The notes beneath the pieces were generated by a model. It was given only the letters and a program-made list of their open reading frames with translations. It was not told the origin of the DNA and searched no databases. The position numbers and the translations under genes were made by a program. A stretch of DNA of 61,919 bases from Komagataeibacter melaceti (GTDB lineage Bacteria > Pseudomonadota > Alphaproteobacteria > Acetobacterales > Acetobacteraceae). Below, piece after piece: positions 1 to 10,200 of this stretch. The DNA lies in NCBI RefSeq assembly GCF_003403295.1, contig NZ_QUWV01000151.1, positions 1-61,919 on the forward strand, written 5' to 3'. Every line of letters starts with the position of its first letter. Positions within the stretch are counted from its first letter, which is position 1.

Positions 1-88
1 GCGCGCGTGTGCGTGACATGCTGCCAGCGGACTGCACCGTTACCTTCAAGCCCTGTGGCGGGTCGATGGCCAGCACCCTGCCCGATGG
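1..88 (+). repeat. 88-bp exact copy of an internal piece of the M20 dipeptidase gene
   Basis: The first 88 bases are identical, in the same orientation, to 3496-3583 inside the M20 dipeptidase gene. Identity stops abruptly at 89, where the sequence becomes the 3' end of trpF (opposite strand). The fragment has no start or stop of its own and is not a gene. A 3583-to-89 junction is what a head-to-tail duplication of the 3,495-bp segment 89-3583 would give. A contig-end assembly error would look the same. Confidence 0.95.
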
Positions 89-709
89 GGTGCGGGCTGC
101 GCGGACGAAGGCGTGGATCAGTTCAGGTGACTTGACGCCCGGCGCGGATTCCACACCTGACGAGACATCCACCGCGCGCGCACCGCTCTGCCTTGTGGCG
201 GTCTGGACGTTATCGGGGGTCAGGCCGCCCGCCAGCAGCCATGGCGCGGGGGCCTGCCACCCGGCGGTCAGGGTCCAGTCAAATGCACGGGCATTGCCGC
301 CGGGGCGGTCGGACCCGGCGGGTGCGCGGGATTCAATCACCATCGCATCCACACCACAGCCCGTGGGCAGGTCGGCACGGCTGTCGATGCCGCTGGCCAG
401 CCAGACCGGCAGGCCAAAATGTTCACGAACCGCCACGGCGCGCGATGCGTCATCATAGATCTGAATGCCATCAAGCGGCACATGGTCCAGCACATGCCGG
501 ATCTCATCATCGCTTGGGCGCACAAACAGGCCGATACGCCGTGGGCCGTCCCCGGGCATGCCACGGACAAGCCTGCCTGCCACTTCCGCCGTTACATGGC
601 GGGGCGAGCGGGCAAAGAACACGAACCCGACCCAGTCGGCACCCGCGGCACAGGCGGCATCCAGCCCGGCTTCATCACGCAGGCCGCATATCTTGACCCT
701 GACCGGCAT
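1..709 (-). CDS. trpF: phosphoribosylanthranilate isomerase, 3' end replaced at window edge
   Basis: TrpF converts N-(5-phosphoribosyl)anthranilate to CdRP in tryptophan synthesis, in the cytoplasm. The minus-strand frame from the ATG at 709 reads MPVRVKICGL at the N-terminus (catalytic Cys8), then WVGFVFFARSPRHV, LAGGLTPDNV and DVSSGVESAPGVKSPELI, all TrpF signatures. The recognisable protein reaches about residue 207, near the usual full length. It then passes without a stop into antisense dipeptidase sequence (bases 88-1) and leaves the window. The native last codons and stop are therefore absent here. It starts 20 bp after the pyrF stop, so the two are probably one operon. Its usual partners trpB-trpA lie 37 kb away on the other strand. 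Confidence 0.9.
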   Translation of the reverse strand, partial: MPVRVKICGLRDEAGLDAACAAGADWVGFVFFARSPRHVTAEVAGRLVRGMPGDGPRRIGLFVRPSDDEIRHVLDHVPLDGIQIYDDASRAVAVREHFGLPVWLASGIDSRADLPTGCGVDAMVIESRAPAGSDRPGGNARAFDWTLTAGWQAPAPWLLAGGLTPDNVQTATRQSGARAVDVSSGVESAPGVKSPELIHAFVRAARTPSGRVLAIDPPQGLKVTVQSAGSMSRTRA

Positions 710-729
710 GGACCTGCCTCCGTCCCGGC

Positions 730-1437
730 TCAGGCTGACAGTTCGGCCGCGATTGCCCGCGCAGCAGCAGCGGGGTCGGGCGCGCGGGTGATGGGACGCC
801 CCACCACAATCCAGTCAGCCCCCGCCGCGCGGGCCTGCGCCGGGGTCATGACACGCTTCTGGTCGCCCACCGCGCTGCCTGCCGGACGGATGCCGGGCAC
901 GACAAGCACCGGCTTTTCGCCCAATGCCTGCCGCAGCGGCGCGATCTCGTGCGAGGAACAGATCAGCCCGTCAGCCCCAGCCCCCACGGCCAGCCGCCCC
1001 AGACGCACCACCTGTTCTGCCACGCTGCCTTCAACCCCGGTTTCATGCAGGGCCTCGGCATCCATGCTGGTCAGCACGGTCACGGCCAGCAGCAGGGGGC
1101 GCGCACCTGCGGGGAAAGTCTCGTCCACCGCCGCGCGGGCAGCGGCGATCATCGCCCGCCCGCCAGAGGCATGGATGGTCAGCATGGCGGGCCGCAGCGC
1201 GGCCAGGCTGCCAATGGCAGACGCGACAGTGTTGGGAATGTCATGCAGCTTCAGGTCAAGGAATAGCGGCGCATCGCCCGCTGCCTCACGCACGGCGTCC
1301 AGCCCCCGGGCATAGGTGAACTCAAGCCCCAGCTTGACCGCCCCGGCGGCCCCCATGGTCTCGTGCCGCCAGCGCGCGGCCTGCGCCGTATCCTTGGTAT
1401 CGAGGGCAACAATCAGGCGGGTGGACCGTCCACGCAT
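730..1437 (-). CDS. pyrF: orotidine 5'-phosphate decarboxylase
   Basis: PyrF decarboxylates OMP to UMP, the last step of de novo pyrimidine synthesis. The 235-residue protein matches the family length. The catalytic DxKxxD array is visible in DLKLHDIPNTV (Asp61, Lys63, Asp66). The phosphate-binding end GADWIVVGRPIT lies near residue 210. The N-terminal LIVALDT strand is typical of this TIM-barrel family. It is transcribed leftward and followed after 20 bp by trpF, a pairing seen in several alphaproteobacteria. The LapA-domain gene lies 50 bp upstream on the same strand, so all three may be co-transcribed. Confidence 0.97.
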   Translation of the reverse strand: MRGRSTRLIVALDTKDTAQAARWRHETMGAAGAVKLGLEFTYARGLDAVREAAGDAPLFLDLKLHDIPNTVASAIGSLAALRPAMLTIHASGGRAMIAAARAAVDETFPAGARPLLLAVTVLTSMDAEALHETGVEGSVAEQVVRLGRLAVGAGADGLICSSHEIAPLRQALGEKPVLVVPGIRPAGSAVGDQKRVMTPAQARAAGADWIVVGRPITRAPDPAAAARAIAAELSA

Positions 1438-1487
1438 TGGCGGTAACTCCGGGCAGGCTACGGATGTAACGAAAAAACAGGGAAAGA

Positions 1488-1931
1488 TCAGCCAGCAGGC
1501 CGTTCGGACGGCGGCGGCGCATCCGGTGTGGCCGGGGCTTCGGGCATGACCGTAACCGGTGCGGGGGCCACGGGCGCAGGCGCGGGCACCGGCGTATTAC
1601 CCGCTGCATAAGCCTTAAGCATGGGGGAATCCGGCGGGGCCGATGTCAGGCCGGGCGCGCGGGCAGGACCGGCCTCATCCACGGGCATGCGGGCGCGCAG
1701 GGTGCGCAGTTCCTGCTCGGCCCGGCGGGCGCGGCGCATCTGGCGCAGCACCACGATCCATGCACTGGCCGACCCGGTGGCATAGAACAGCGCGCCCACC
1801 AGCAGCGCCAGCACGCCGGGCGATGACGTCCATTTCCATTCCAGCCATGAAAGTTCCACCGGCGCCTGATTGCAGGCGGCGAAAATGATCAGCGCCACGA
1901 TCACGGGCAGGGTAATGACAAGACGTATCAT
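1488..1931 (-). CDS. LapA-domain (DUF1049) inner-membrane protein
   Basis: This is a 147-residue protein with two hydrophobic segments: residues about 3-20 (LVITLPVIVALIIFAACN) and about 38-62 (GVLALLVGALFYATGSASAWIVV). A basic, coiled-coil-prone stretch follows (RQMRRARRAEQELRTLRARM), then a Pro/Ala-rich tail. This is the layout of the LapA/DUF1049 family, linked in E. coli to LPS assembly. Its role here is inferred from the family only. The Pro/Ala tail resembles the low-complexity arms of the trehalase at 7.3 kb. It sits 50 bp upstream of pyrF on the same strand. Confidence 0.75.
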   Translation of the reverse strand: MIRLVITLPVIVALIIFAACNQAPVELSWLEWKWTSSPGVLALLVGALFYATGSASAWIVVLRQMRRARRAEQELRTLRARMPVDEAGPARAPGLTSAPPDSPMLKAYAAGNTPVPAPAPVAPAPVTVMPEAPATPDAPPPSERPAG

Positions 1932-2075
1932 GATCCTGCTTCCCTACACGCCAACAACCGCGACCTGCAAGGAAATCAATTCACCGCAGGGGGCGCTTGA
2001 TCGTGCGCCACAGCCGTGGTTGCCTGCGTTATGGGGCCACGGGCGGCCCGTGCGACCGCAACGGGAGCAGGACAT

Positions 2076-2360
2076 ATGGGCAAGGTTGTCATTTTTCGTA
2101 CCACCGCGCGCCGTGATGAATCCTGGGCGGTGGTGGCCAGCGCCGGGCGCGAGACACGCATTGCCAGCATCTATCCCACCCGCGCCGCAGCGGAGGCCGA
2201 CTGCGAATGGCGCAGCAGGCAGGTTGCCGCCTATCGCGGCTTTCTGGAACGCAACGGCATACCCATGCCCCATTACAGCATCCGCCCCTACCGGCGGGCG
2301 GACCTGCCGCGCACGTGGCGGCCACTGCCCGCGCTGGGGTTCCTGCATGGACAGTGCTGA
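2076..2360 (+). CDS. small conserved-looking protein of unknown function
   Basis: The product has 94 residues, starting at the ATG at 2076, which follows a purine-rich GGGAGCAGG about 5 bases upstream. The frame is open further upstream, but without hydrophobic or conserved-looking sequence. The protein is basic, with no signal peptide or membrane segment (MGKVVIFRTTARRDESWAVV at the N-terminus). An Ala/Glu-rich helix and a Pro/Arg-rich C-terminus follow. I do not recognise a domain. Alternative minus-strand frames over the same bases continue as antisense of the dipeptidase gene, which favours this strand. It lies 75 bp upstream of the dipeptidase start. Confidence 0.5.
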   Translation: MGKVVIFRTTARRDESWAVVASAGRETRIASIYPTRAAAEADCEWRSRQVAAYRGFLERNGIPMPHYSIRPYRRADLPRTWRPLPALGFLHGQC

Positions 2361-2435
2361 AAATACGGATGTGTTGCTTTTGGTCCCGTGACAGGCAAAA
2401 TCGCGCACCGGCCGCCGATTGCAAACGGAGTTTCC

Positions 2436-3842
2436 ATGACCGACACGCCTTCCGCCCTTTCTCCCGTTCTGGAACAGGCGGACAAAGCCCTGGACGCCGC
2501 GCTTGAGCGGCTGTTCGCGTTCCTGCGTATACCCAGCATTTCCACCCAGCCCGAACATGCGGTCGATTGCCGGTGCGCCGCCCAGTGGCTGCGTGATGAA
2601 CTGGACAGCCTCGGCTTTGACGCCCGGCTGTGCGAGACACCGGGCCACCCCATCGTGGTCGCCCATGACCGCACGCCTCCCGCCGGCCCGCATGTGCTGT
2701 TCTACGGCCATTATGACGTGCAGCCCGTCGATCCGCTGTCGCTATGGAAAACCGGGCCGTTCGAGCCGGTTCTGGTCACGGGCAAGGATGGCGTCAAACG
2801 CATCGTCGCGCGCGGGGCGTCGGACGACAAGGGACAGGTCATGACCTTCATCGAAGCCCTGCGCGCCATCCGCGCAACGCAGGGTACGCTGCCGGTGCGT
2901 GTCTCGCTGCTGATTGAGGGCGAGGAGGAATGTGGCGGTCCCAACCTCCTGCCCTTCATGGATGCGCATAGTGATGAACTGCGCGCCGATGTCGGGCTGA
3001 TCTGTGATACCGCGATGCTGCCCGGCGTGCCAGCCGTCACCACCATGCTGCGCGGCATGGTGGGCGAGGAAATCCACCTGCGCTGCGCCGACCGTGACCT
3101 GCATTCGGGCATTTACGGCAATGCCGCGCGCAACCCGGTGGAACTGCTATGTCAGGCGCTGGCCTCCATCCGTGACCCACAGAGCGGCCGCGTGACGCTG
3201 CCGGGCTTTTACGCGGGCGTGCAGGACCCGCCCGAGGCGCTGCGCGCGCGCTGGGCCGAGATCGCCCCCGATGACGCCACCTTCCTCGGTGAGGTCGGGC
3301 TTTCGGTCGCGGCGGGCGAGAAAGGCTACACCGCCATCGAGCAGACATGGTGCCGCCCCAGTTTCGAGATCAACGGCATCTCGGGCGGTTACGCCGATGA
3401 GGGTTTCAAGACCGTCCTGCCCGGCGAGGCCGTGGCGAAGGTCTCGTTCCGGCTGGTGGCGGGGCAGGACCCCATCCGCATCCGGCAGGCTTTCTGCGCG
3501 CGTGTGCGTGACATGCTGCCAGCGGACTGCACCGTTACCTTCAAGCCCTGTGGCGGGTCGATGGCCAGCACCCTGCCCGATGGCACTTTCGGCCTCAGAC
3601 CCACCCTTGCCGCACTGGGGGCGGAATGGGGCACGCCTGCGGTGACCATAGGCTGCGGCGGCTCGATCCCGGTCGTGGCCGACATGCGGCGCGTGCTGGG
3701 CATGTCCGCGCTGCTGGTGGGGTTTGCGCTGGATGATGATCGCGCCCATTCCCCCAATGAGAAATATGACCTGACCTCCTTTCACAAGGGCATCCGGTCA
3801 TGGGTCCGCATCCTGCACGCCATGGCGGCGTCCCATGCCTGA
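2436..3842 (+). CDS. M20-family metallodipeptidase
   Basis: This is a cytoplasmic zinc peptidase of the ArgE/DapE/carnosinase (M20) family, probably a dipeptidase. The chosen ATG at 2436 gives 468 residues; an upstream in-frame start at 2388 adds 16 residues with no family features. The metal-binding motifs are clear: [12 protein letters not shown] (first His and Asp), GASDDKGQ (bridging Asp), and [11 protein letters not shown] (catalytic Glu pair). A dimerisation domain with [15 protein letters not shown] follows. The stop overlaps the pdxA start by 8 bp, so the three genes 2436-5567 are probably one transcript. Bases 3496-3583 recur exactly at 1-88. The substrate cannot be read from sequence. 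Confidence 0.93.
   Translation: MTDTPSALSPVLEQADKALDAALERLFAFLRIPSISTQPEHAVDCRCAAQWLRDELDSLGFDARLCETPGHPIVVAHDRTPPAGPHVLFYGHYDVQPVDPLSLWKTGPFEPVLVTGKDGVKRIVARGASDDKGQVMTFIEALRAIRATQGTLPVRVSLLIEGEEECGGPNLLPFMDAHSDELRADVGLICDTAMLPGVPAVTTMLRGMVGEEIHLRCADRDLHSGIYGNAARNPVELLCQALASIRDPQSGRVTLPGFYAGVQDPPEALRARWAEIAPDDATFLGEVGLSVAAGEKGYTAIEQTWCRPSFEINGISGGYADEGFKTVLPGEAVAKVSFRLVAGQDPIRIRQAFCARVRDMLPADCTVTFKPCGGSMASTLPDGTFGLRPTLAALGAEWGTPAVTIGCGGSIPVVADMRRVLGMSALLVGFALDDDRAHSPNEKYDLTSFHKGIRSWVRILHAMAASHA
3496..3583 (+). repeat. internal copy of the left-edge 88-bp repeat
   Basis: This segment of the M20 dipeptidase gene is identical to bases 1-88. Here it is in its natural reading context: the surrounding frame is intact on both sides, so this is the parental copy. 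The right boundary of identity, 3583, and the base after the left copy, 89, define a 3,495-bp unit. Confidence 0.95.
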
Positions 3843-4824
3843 AGCCACGCGCCCGCTGGCCCTGACCATGGGCGACCCCGCCGGGATCGGGCCGGAAATC
3901 ACGGCGGGCGCGTGGCGGGCCCTGCGCCATGGCGGGGAGCCTTTCGCGGTGATCGGGGATGCGCAGATCATTCACCAGCATGACGTGCCCGTGCGCGAGA
4001 TCGAGACCATCGCGCAGGCCGCCGGTGTGTTCGACCGCGCGGTGCCCGTGCTGCCGGTCACGCTGGACATCCCGCCCCGCCCCGGCCAGCCAGACAGCCG
4101 CAATGCCGGGGCCATTACCGCCAGCATCGCACGCGCGGTGGAACTGGCGCGCACCGGGCAGGCGGCGGGCGTGGTGACATGCCCCATAAGCAAGATCGTG
4201 CTGAAGAAGGCGGGCTTCGCCTATCCCGGCCATACGGAATACCTCGCCGCCCTGTGCAACATGCCGGGGCACGAGGTGATGATGCTGGCCTGCCCGGAAC
4301 TGCGCGTGGTGCCGATCACCATCCATGTCGGCCTGCGCCGCGCGCTTGATGAACTCGACAGCACCCGCATCATCGCCGCCACGCGCACCACCTATGCCGC
4401 CCTGCGGCGGGATTTTGGCATTACCACCCCGCGCATCGCCATGGCCGGGCTGAACCCCCATGCGGGCGAAGGCGGCACCATGGGCACGGAGGAGCAGACC
4501 ATCATCCAGCCCGCCATTGACGCCCTGCGCGCGGATGGCATGGATGTGAGCGGCCCCTGGCCGCCCGACACCATGTTTACCCCCGCCGCCCGGGCACGTT
4601 ACGATGTAGCGATGTGCATGTATCACGATCAGGCGCTGATCCCGCTCAAGACCATCGACATGACGCAGGGCGTCAATGCCACGCTGGGTCTGCCGATCAT
4701 CCGCACGTCACCCGACCACGGCACCGCGTTCGACATTGCGGGCCGGGGCATGGCCGATCCGTCCAGCCTTGTCGCCGCGCTGCGCATGGCCACGCGGATG
4801 GCCGAACACAGGAACAGGCCATGA
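3835..4824 (+). CDS. pdxA: 4-hydroxythreonine-4-phosphate dehydrogenase
   Basis: PdxA oxidises 4-phosphohydroxy-L-threonine to the aminoketone used by PdxJ in the DXP-dependent vitamin B6 pathway. The 329-residue protein has [13 protein letters not shown] near the N-terminus, [12 protein letters not shown] mid-protein, and the metal-ligand region [11 protein letters not shown] followed by [19 protein letters not shown], all diagnostic of PdxA. The start overlaps the dipeptidase stop by 8 bp. The stop overlaps the pdxJ start in an ATGA, implying translational coupling of the two consecutive pathway steps. Confidence 0.97.
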   Translation: MPEATRPLALTMGDPAGIGPEITAGAWRALRHGGEPFAVIGDAQIIHQHDVPVREIETIAQAAGVFDRAVPVLPVTLDIPPRPGQPDSRNAGAITASIARAVELARTGQAAGVVTCPISKIVLKKAGFAYPGHTEYLAALCNMPGHEVMMLACPELRVVPITIHVGLRRALDELDSTRIIAATRTTYAALRRDFGITTPRIAMAGLNPHAGEGGTMGTEEQTIIQPAIDALRADGMDVSGPWPPDTMFTPAARARYDVAMCMYHDQALIPLKTIDMTQGVNATLGLPIIRTSPDHGTAFDIAGRGMADPSSLVAALRMATRMAEHRNRP

Positions 4825-5567
4825 GCGCACCCTCACCCGCCCCGATCCGGCTGGGCGTGAATATCGACCATGTCGCCACGGTGCGTAACGCGCGTGGCGG
4901 CACCCATCCCGATCCTGTCCGCGCCGCCCTGCTGGCGCAGGATGTGGGGGCTGATGGCATTACCGCCCACCTGCGCGAGGACCGCCGCCATATCCGTGAC
5001 GCCGACCTCGAGCGCCTGCGTGCCGAACTGGCGATTCCGCTGAACATGGAAATGGCCGCGACGGAGGAAATGACCGCCATCGCCACCCGCCTGCGCCCGC
5101 ATGCGTGCTGCCTGGTGCCCGAGCGGCGGCAGGAAGTCACGACCGAGGGCGGGCTGGACGTATGCGGGCAGGCGCAGGCCCTTGCCCCGCGGATCGCCCG
5201 CATGCGTGATGCAGGGATTCGTGTCTCGCTCTTCATCGACCCCGACGCCGCGCAGATCGAAACGGCGGCGCGCCTGGGTGCGGCGGTTGTAGAACTGCAT
5301 ACCGGCGCCTATGCCGATGCGGCGGACGAGACGGCCCGCGCCATTGAACTGGGCCGCCTGACCACGGGTGCCGCCCATGCCGCGCGGTGCGGGCTGGAGG
5401 TCCATGCGGGCCATGGGCTGACCTATGCCAATGTCGCCCCGGTCGCAGCGCTACCGCAGGTGATGGAACTCAATATCGGGCATTTCCTGATCGGGCAGGC
5501 CATCTTTGACGGCCTGCCCGCCGTGATCCGCCACATGAAGGCGCTGATGGCGGCAGCGCGCGGCTGA
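4821..5567 (+). CDS. pdxJ: pyridoxine 5'-phosphate synthase
   Basis: PdxJ condenses the PdxA product with deoxyxylulose 5-phosphate to give pyridoxine 5'-phosphate. The 248-residue TIM-barrel protein contains [16 protein letters not shown] near residue 12, [14 protein letters not shown], and [11 protein letters not shown], the canonical PdxJ segments. The ATG at 4821 overlaps the pdxA stop (ATGA). A longer frame beginning at 4614 lies inside pdxA and has no PdxJ character, so it is not the start. The gene ends 15 bp from the convergent tldD stop. Confidence 0.97.
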   Translation: MSAPSPAPIRLGVNIDHVATVRNARGGTHPDPVRAALLAQDVGADGITAHLREDRRHIRDADLERLRAELAIPLNMEMAATEEMTAIATRLRPHACCLVPERRQEVTTEGGLDVCGQAQALAPRIARMRDAGIRVSLFIDPDAAQIETAARLGAAVVELHTGAYADAADETARAIELGRLTTGAAHAARCGLEVHAGHGLTYANVAPVAALPQVMELNIGHFLIGQAIFDGLPAVIRHMKALMAAARG

Positions 5568-5582
5568 CGTGCCCGGCGGCGG

Positions 5583-7046
5583 TCAGGAACCGCCGGTGCC
5601 CCCCACGGTCAGGCCGGTCATTTTCAGGGTCGGCTGGCCCACCCCCACCGGCACGCCCTGCCCGGCCTTGCCGCAGGTGCCGATGCCGGGGTCAAGCGCG
5701 GGCTCGGCCCCGATCATGGTGACGCGGGTCATGGCGTCCGCGCCATTACCGATCAGGGTTGCGCCGCGCACGGGCGTGGTGACGCGGCCATCCTCGATCA
5801 GGTAGGCCTCGGACGCCGCAAACACGAATTTGCCCGAAGTGATGTCCACCTGCCCGCCACCGAAATTGACCGCGTACAGCCCGCGTTTCGTGCTGCGGAT
5901 CATGTCCTCGGTCGTGGCGTCACCGCCCAGCATGATGGTGTTGGTCATGCGCGGCATGGGCGCGTGGGCATAGGACTGCCTGCGCCCGTTGCCCGTGGGT
6001 GCCACACCCATCAGCCGGGCGTTGAGACGGTCCTGTATGTAGCCGGTCAGGATGCCGTCCTCGATCATGACGGTGCGGCCGGTGGGCGTGCCCTCATCAT
6101 CAACGGTCAGGCTGCCACGCCGTTCGGGCAGGGAGCCATCATCCACCACCGTCACACCGGGCGCGGCCACACGCTTGCCCATGAGACCGGCGAAAGCCGA
6201 CGTGCCCTTGCGGTTGAAATCACCTTCCAGCCCATGGCCTACGGCTTCATGCAGCAGGATGCCGGGCCAGCCCGCGCCAAGCACGACCTCCATCTCGCCC
6301 GCCGGGGCGGGGCGGGCGTCCAGGTTGACCAGCGCCATGCGCAGCGCCTCGTCCACCGCGCCCTTCCACACATCGGGAGCCAGCAGGCGGGTATAGGAAT
6401 AACGGCCACCCAGCCCGTGGCCACCGCTTTCGCGCCGTCCGTCCTGTTCCACCACCACCGACACGTTCATGCGCACAAGCGGGCGGATGTCGGCCACACG
6501 CTGCCCGTCGGGCCGCATGATCTGCACAGCCTGCCATTCCGCCGAGAGGGAGGCCATGACCTGCACCACGCGCGCGTCACGCGCGCGGGCATAGGCATCC
6601 AGTTCCGACAGCATGGCCGCGCGGGTGGCGAACGCCCCCTCCGCCAGCGGGTTGATGTCGGGGTAGAGGTGGTGGTTGGTCGCGCGCGGCCCCGCCGCCA
6701 GCGTGCCGGTACGGCCCGACCGGATCTGGGTCACGGTCTCGGCAGCGCGGCGGATCGCGCTTTCACTGATTTCATCGGAGTGGGCGAAACCGGTTTCCGC
6801 CTCCAGCACGGCGCGCAGGCCAAAGCCGGAGGATGTGTCGAACGTGGCCGAGCGGATCACGCCCTCATCAAGGGCAATGGCCTCGCTTTCCCGGTATTCG
6901 AGGAACAGTTCCCCGTCATCCATCCCTTCGAGCGCCTGCTGGACCAGGCGTTCGGCATCCGGTCGGCCAAGGCGGGCCCCGGCGCGTTCAAAAAACAGGG
7001 CATCGGTTGCGGCCAGCGGGGAAAGCCCCTGAAGGGAGGATGGCAT
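5583..7046 (-). CDS. tldD: TldD metalloprotease subunit
   Basis: TldD pairs with PmbA/TldE to form a heterodimeric zinc protease acting on small peptides and unstructured proteins. The 487-residue length matches the family. The zinc signature HEAVGHGLEGD lies near residue 266 (HExxxH type). N-terminal GELFLEYRESE and C-terminal ANTIMLGG-like segments are also typical. No pmbA partner is in the window. The upstream region 7047-7284 is shared with the divergent trehalase gene and must hold both promoters. I could not assign those with confidence. Confidence 0.95.
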   Translation of the reverse strand: MPSSLQGLSPLAATDALFFERAGARLGRPDAERLVQQALEGMDDGELFLEYRESEAIALDEGVIRSATFDTSSGFGLRAVLEAETGFAHSDEISESAIRRAAETVTQIRSGRTGTLAAGPRATNHHLYPDINPLAEGAFATRAAMLSELDAYARARDARVVQVMASLSAEWQAVQIMRPDGQRVADIRPLVRMNVSVVVEQDGRRESGGHGLGGRYSYTRLLAPDVWKGAVDEALRMALVNLDARPAPAGEMEVVLGAGWPGILLHEAVGHGLEGDFNRKGTSAFAGLMGKRVAAPGVTVVDDGSLPERRGSLTVDDEGTPTGRTVMIEDGILTGYIQDRLNARLMGVAPTGNGRRQSYAHAPMPRMTNTIMLGGDATTEDMIRSTKRGLYAVNFGGGQVDITSGKFVFAASEAYLIEDGRVTTPVRGATLIGNGADAMTRVTMIGAEPALDPGIGTCGKAGQGVPVGVGQPTLKMTGLTVGGTGGS

Positions 7047-7284
7047 GAAACGGAAACTCCGGTTGGCGGAACGAAAGGAAATGAACGCTCAGGCCGCGCG
7101 GGCCGGGAGGGGCCAGACAGCATAGCCCGATTTACCCCTATGGGAAAGTTGGGGTGCGCTCATGACAGGTGCCATGCGGGAAAATGAACTTCCTTTCATT
7201 TGGGCTGTTTCCCTTTGTGATAGGGTTGAAAGGCTGAACAGTGTACAAAGATCGGATTTCCATTGTCCGGAGAAATGGCGTCTC

Positions 7285-10200
7285 GTGAGAATTTCCCTTC
7301 TGTGTGGTTCAAATCTGTCCCGGTTCATTCCCCAAAAGGCCGGGGTACTTGTCGTCGGCCTTCTGTATGCGGGCACACCCGCGCTGGGGCAGACAGAAAC
7401 GGAATCCGTCACGTCACAGGCGCGCCCCGCGCAATCTCCGGCTGCCATCCCTTCCGCGCCCTCCACCGGCACGGAACGGACGGCAGCAACACCACCCGCG
7501 CCGGAACAGCCGGGCGGCACGGCAGCCGGACCGGCGGCACCGGCAACGGGACAACCCGATTCGGTGCCCACGCCTGAACCGCTTTCAGGGAGCGGAAACA
7601 TGCCGCCTGCGCCCCAGGCCCCGATTCCGGCGACACCTCCGGCCCAGACGCCCGGCCCCGAAGTTTCGGGAACGGCTGCCCCTGCCCCGCAGGACGGGAC
7701 GGCCGCGCATGAAAACGCGGCACCTGCCGCCGCGTCCACGCCCGCACCGACGCCAGCACCAGCACCCGTTAGTGCCGCGCCTGCACAGGCACCCACGCCT
7801 GCCCCTGCGGCCCCGGCAACCGCGACGCCGCCTGCCAACGTAGCGCCCGCGCCCGACAATGCGCCGCCTGCCACCGCCAGCACGCCCGCACCGCAGACAC
7901 CGCAGACACCGCAGACACCGCAGACACCGCAGACACCGGCGCAGGAGAGAGGGGCCGCGTCAAGCGGTACCACGCCCATTCCCCCTGCCGATGCGCTGTC
8001 CTCCGTCGCGGGTCTGCCTGCGGCCCTGACACAGGACCTGCGGCCGCCGTCGATCGTGCTGGACGGGCTGTTCCAGGCCATTGGCGAGGCCCATATCTAT
8101 ACCGACGCCAAGACCGCCGCGGACGCCATACCCGACGAAGCCCCGGCCGACCTGCTGGCGGAGTACAAGCTGGCCCGGCTGCGGCCGGACTTCTCGCTCA
8201 AGGATTTCGTGGCGCAGCACTTCACGCTGCCCGAACGCAAGACCGTATCCTACCAACGCAGCCCCGATGAGAACGTGCGCGACTACATAAGCGGCATGTG
8301 GGAAGTACTGAGCCGCCCGCCCGATACGCAGGTGGCCTATTCCTCGCTTCTGGCGCTACCTTATACCTATGTCGTGCCCGGCGGGCGGTTCAGTGAGCTG
8401 TATTACTGGGACAGCTACTTCACCATGATCGGGCTGTACGAAAACCAGAAGATCGACCTCATGCGCGACATGGTGCGCGACATGGCCTCGATGATCGACC
8501 GGTACGGCCATATCCCCAACGGCAGCCGGACCTATTACCTCAGCCGGTCGCAGGTGCCGTTCTTCTCGCTCATGGTTGACCTTCTGGCCATGCATGACGG
8601 ACAGGTGGCGTACCTCACCTTCCTGCCGGAACTCCAGGCGGAATATGATTACTGGATGGACGGGCAGGACTCCGTGCCACCGGGGGGTGCCTACCGCCAT
8701 GTGGTGCGCATGCCTGACGGCACGCTCATGAACCGCCACTGGGATGACCGCGACACCCCGCGTGACGAGAGCTACCCGCAGGACATCGCCACCGCCGCAC
8801 ATTCCGACCGCCCGAAGGAGGAGGTCTATCGCGACCTGCGCGCGGGGTCGGAAACGGGGTGGGATTTCTCCTCGCGCTGGCTGGCCGATGGCCGCACCCT
8901 GTCCACCATCCACACGACCGAACTGCTGACGGTGGAACTCAACAGCCTGATCCCGCACCTGCAGCAGACACTGGCCCACGCCTATGACCTGAAGGGCGAC
9001 AAGGAAAATGCCGCCCGCTATGCCCGCATGGCGCAGGAGCGCATCGACGCGCTGCACCGTTTCCTGTGGGATGAGCGGCGCGCCGCCTTCATCGACTATG
9101 ACTGGAAGAAGGGGGAATCCACCTCCATCCTGTCCGGGGCGACAGTCATGCCGCTGTTCCTGCAGATGGCCACGCCCGAACAGGCCAAGGCGGTAGCGGA
9201 AACCGTGCGCAAGAACCTGCTCAAGGTGGGTGGCCTGATCGCGACCGAACGGACCAGCGGGCAGCAGTGGGATGCACCCAATGGCTGGGCGCCGCTGCAA
9301 TGGATGGCGGTCAAGGGTTTCAACCAGTACGGCTATGACGCGCTGGCCAGTGACATCGCGGCGCGCTGGATGGGCCGCGTGATCGGCACCTATGAAAAAT
9401 CCGGCGTGCTGCTGGAAAAATACGATGTGGTCAATCCCTATATCAGCCCCAAGGGCGGCAAGGGCGGCGGGGAATACCCGATGCAGATCGGCTTTGGCTG
9501 GACCAATGGCACGCTGCTGGGCCTCATGAACCGTTACCCGCAGAATACGCGCGTGGTGCTTGACCGGAACCCGGCGGCTGACCAGCCCTCCCCCGAGCCG
9601 CTGCCGCCCATGAATGCCTACAATGTGCAGAGCGACGCCGAGACACTGAGCCGCTACAGCCAGCCTGCCGTGACACTCACCCCGCCGCCGGTGGCCCCGA
9701 CCCCGACGCTGCCGCAGATGTCCACCGTGGGAGCCAGCGCGCCCTCATCACCCAACATGGTGCCACCCACGCCGCAGGTCCCATCGCAGTCGCAGACCCA
9801 GGCCGCACCGGCCAGTGGGGGTGAACCGCAGCCCGCGCATGATGGCCAGAGTGGGGACAGCCACGGTCAGGAAACACAGGGGAACCAAACGCAGGGTGCG
9901 CAAACCCAGGCCACACAGCCTGCTCCCGCACCGGCATCAACGCCCGCGCCCCAGTCCCCTCCCGCGACGAACCCGCCAGCTTCCAGCCCGAGCGATACGG
10001 CCCCGGCGAACAGTCCGGCGACCTCCCCTGCCGCCCCACCGCCAGCAGCAGATGCAGCCCCGGTGGCTCCCGCCACACCAGCGCCAGAAGCCACGCCCGC
10101 ACCGGACGGGGCATCGGCCACGCCTGCCCCCTCCACCGCGCCAGAGCCGCAGGCTACGCCATCGCATGATGGGGCTGCGGCATCCCCGGCAGCGGCACCG

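Noticed and set aside
9-696. Plus-strand open frames at the left edge
   Set aside because: They cross the repeat junction and run antisense to trpF, which has clear family motifs on the minus strand.
1944-2711. Long minus-strand frame (255 codons) over the small gene and the start of the dipeptidase gene
   Set aside because: Its second half is antisense to conserved dipeptidase sequence and it has no recognisable motif; GC-rich DNA often gives such shadows.
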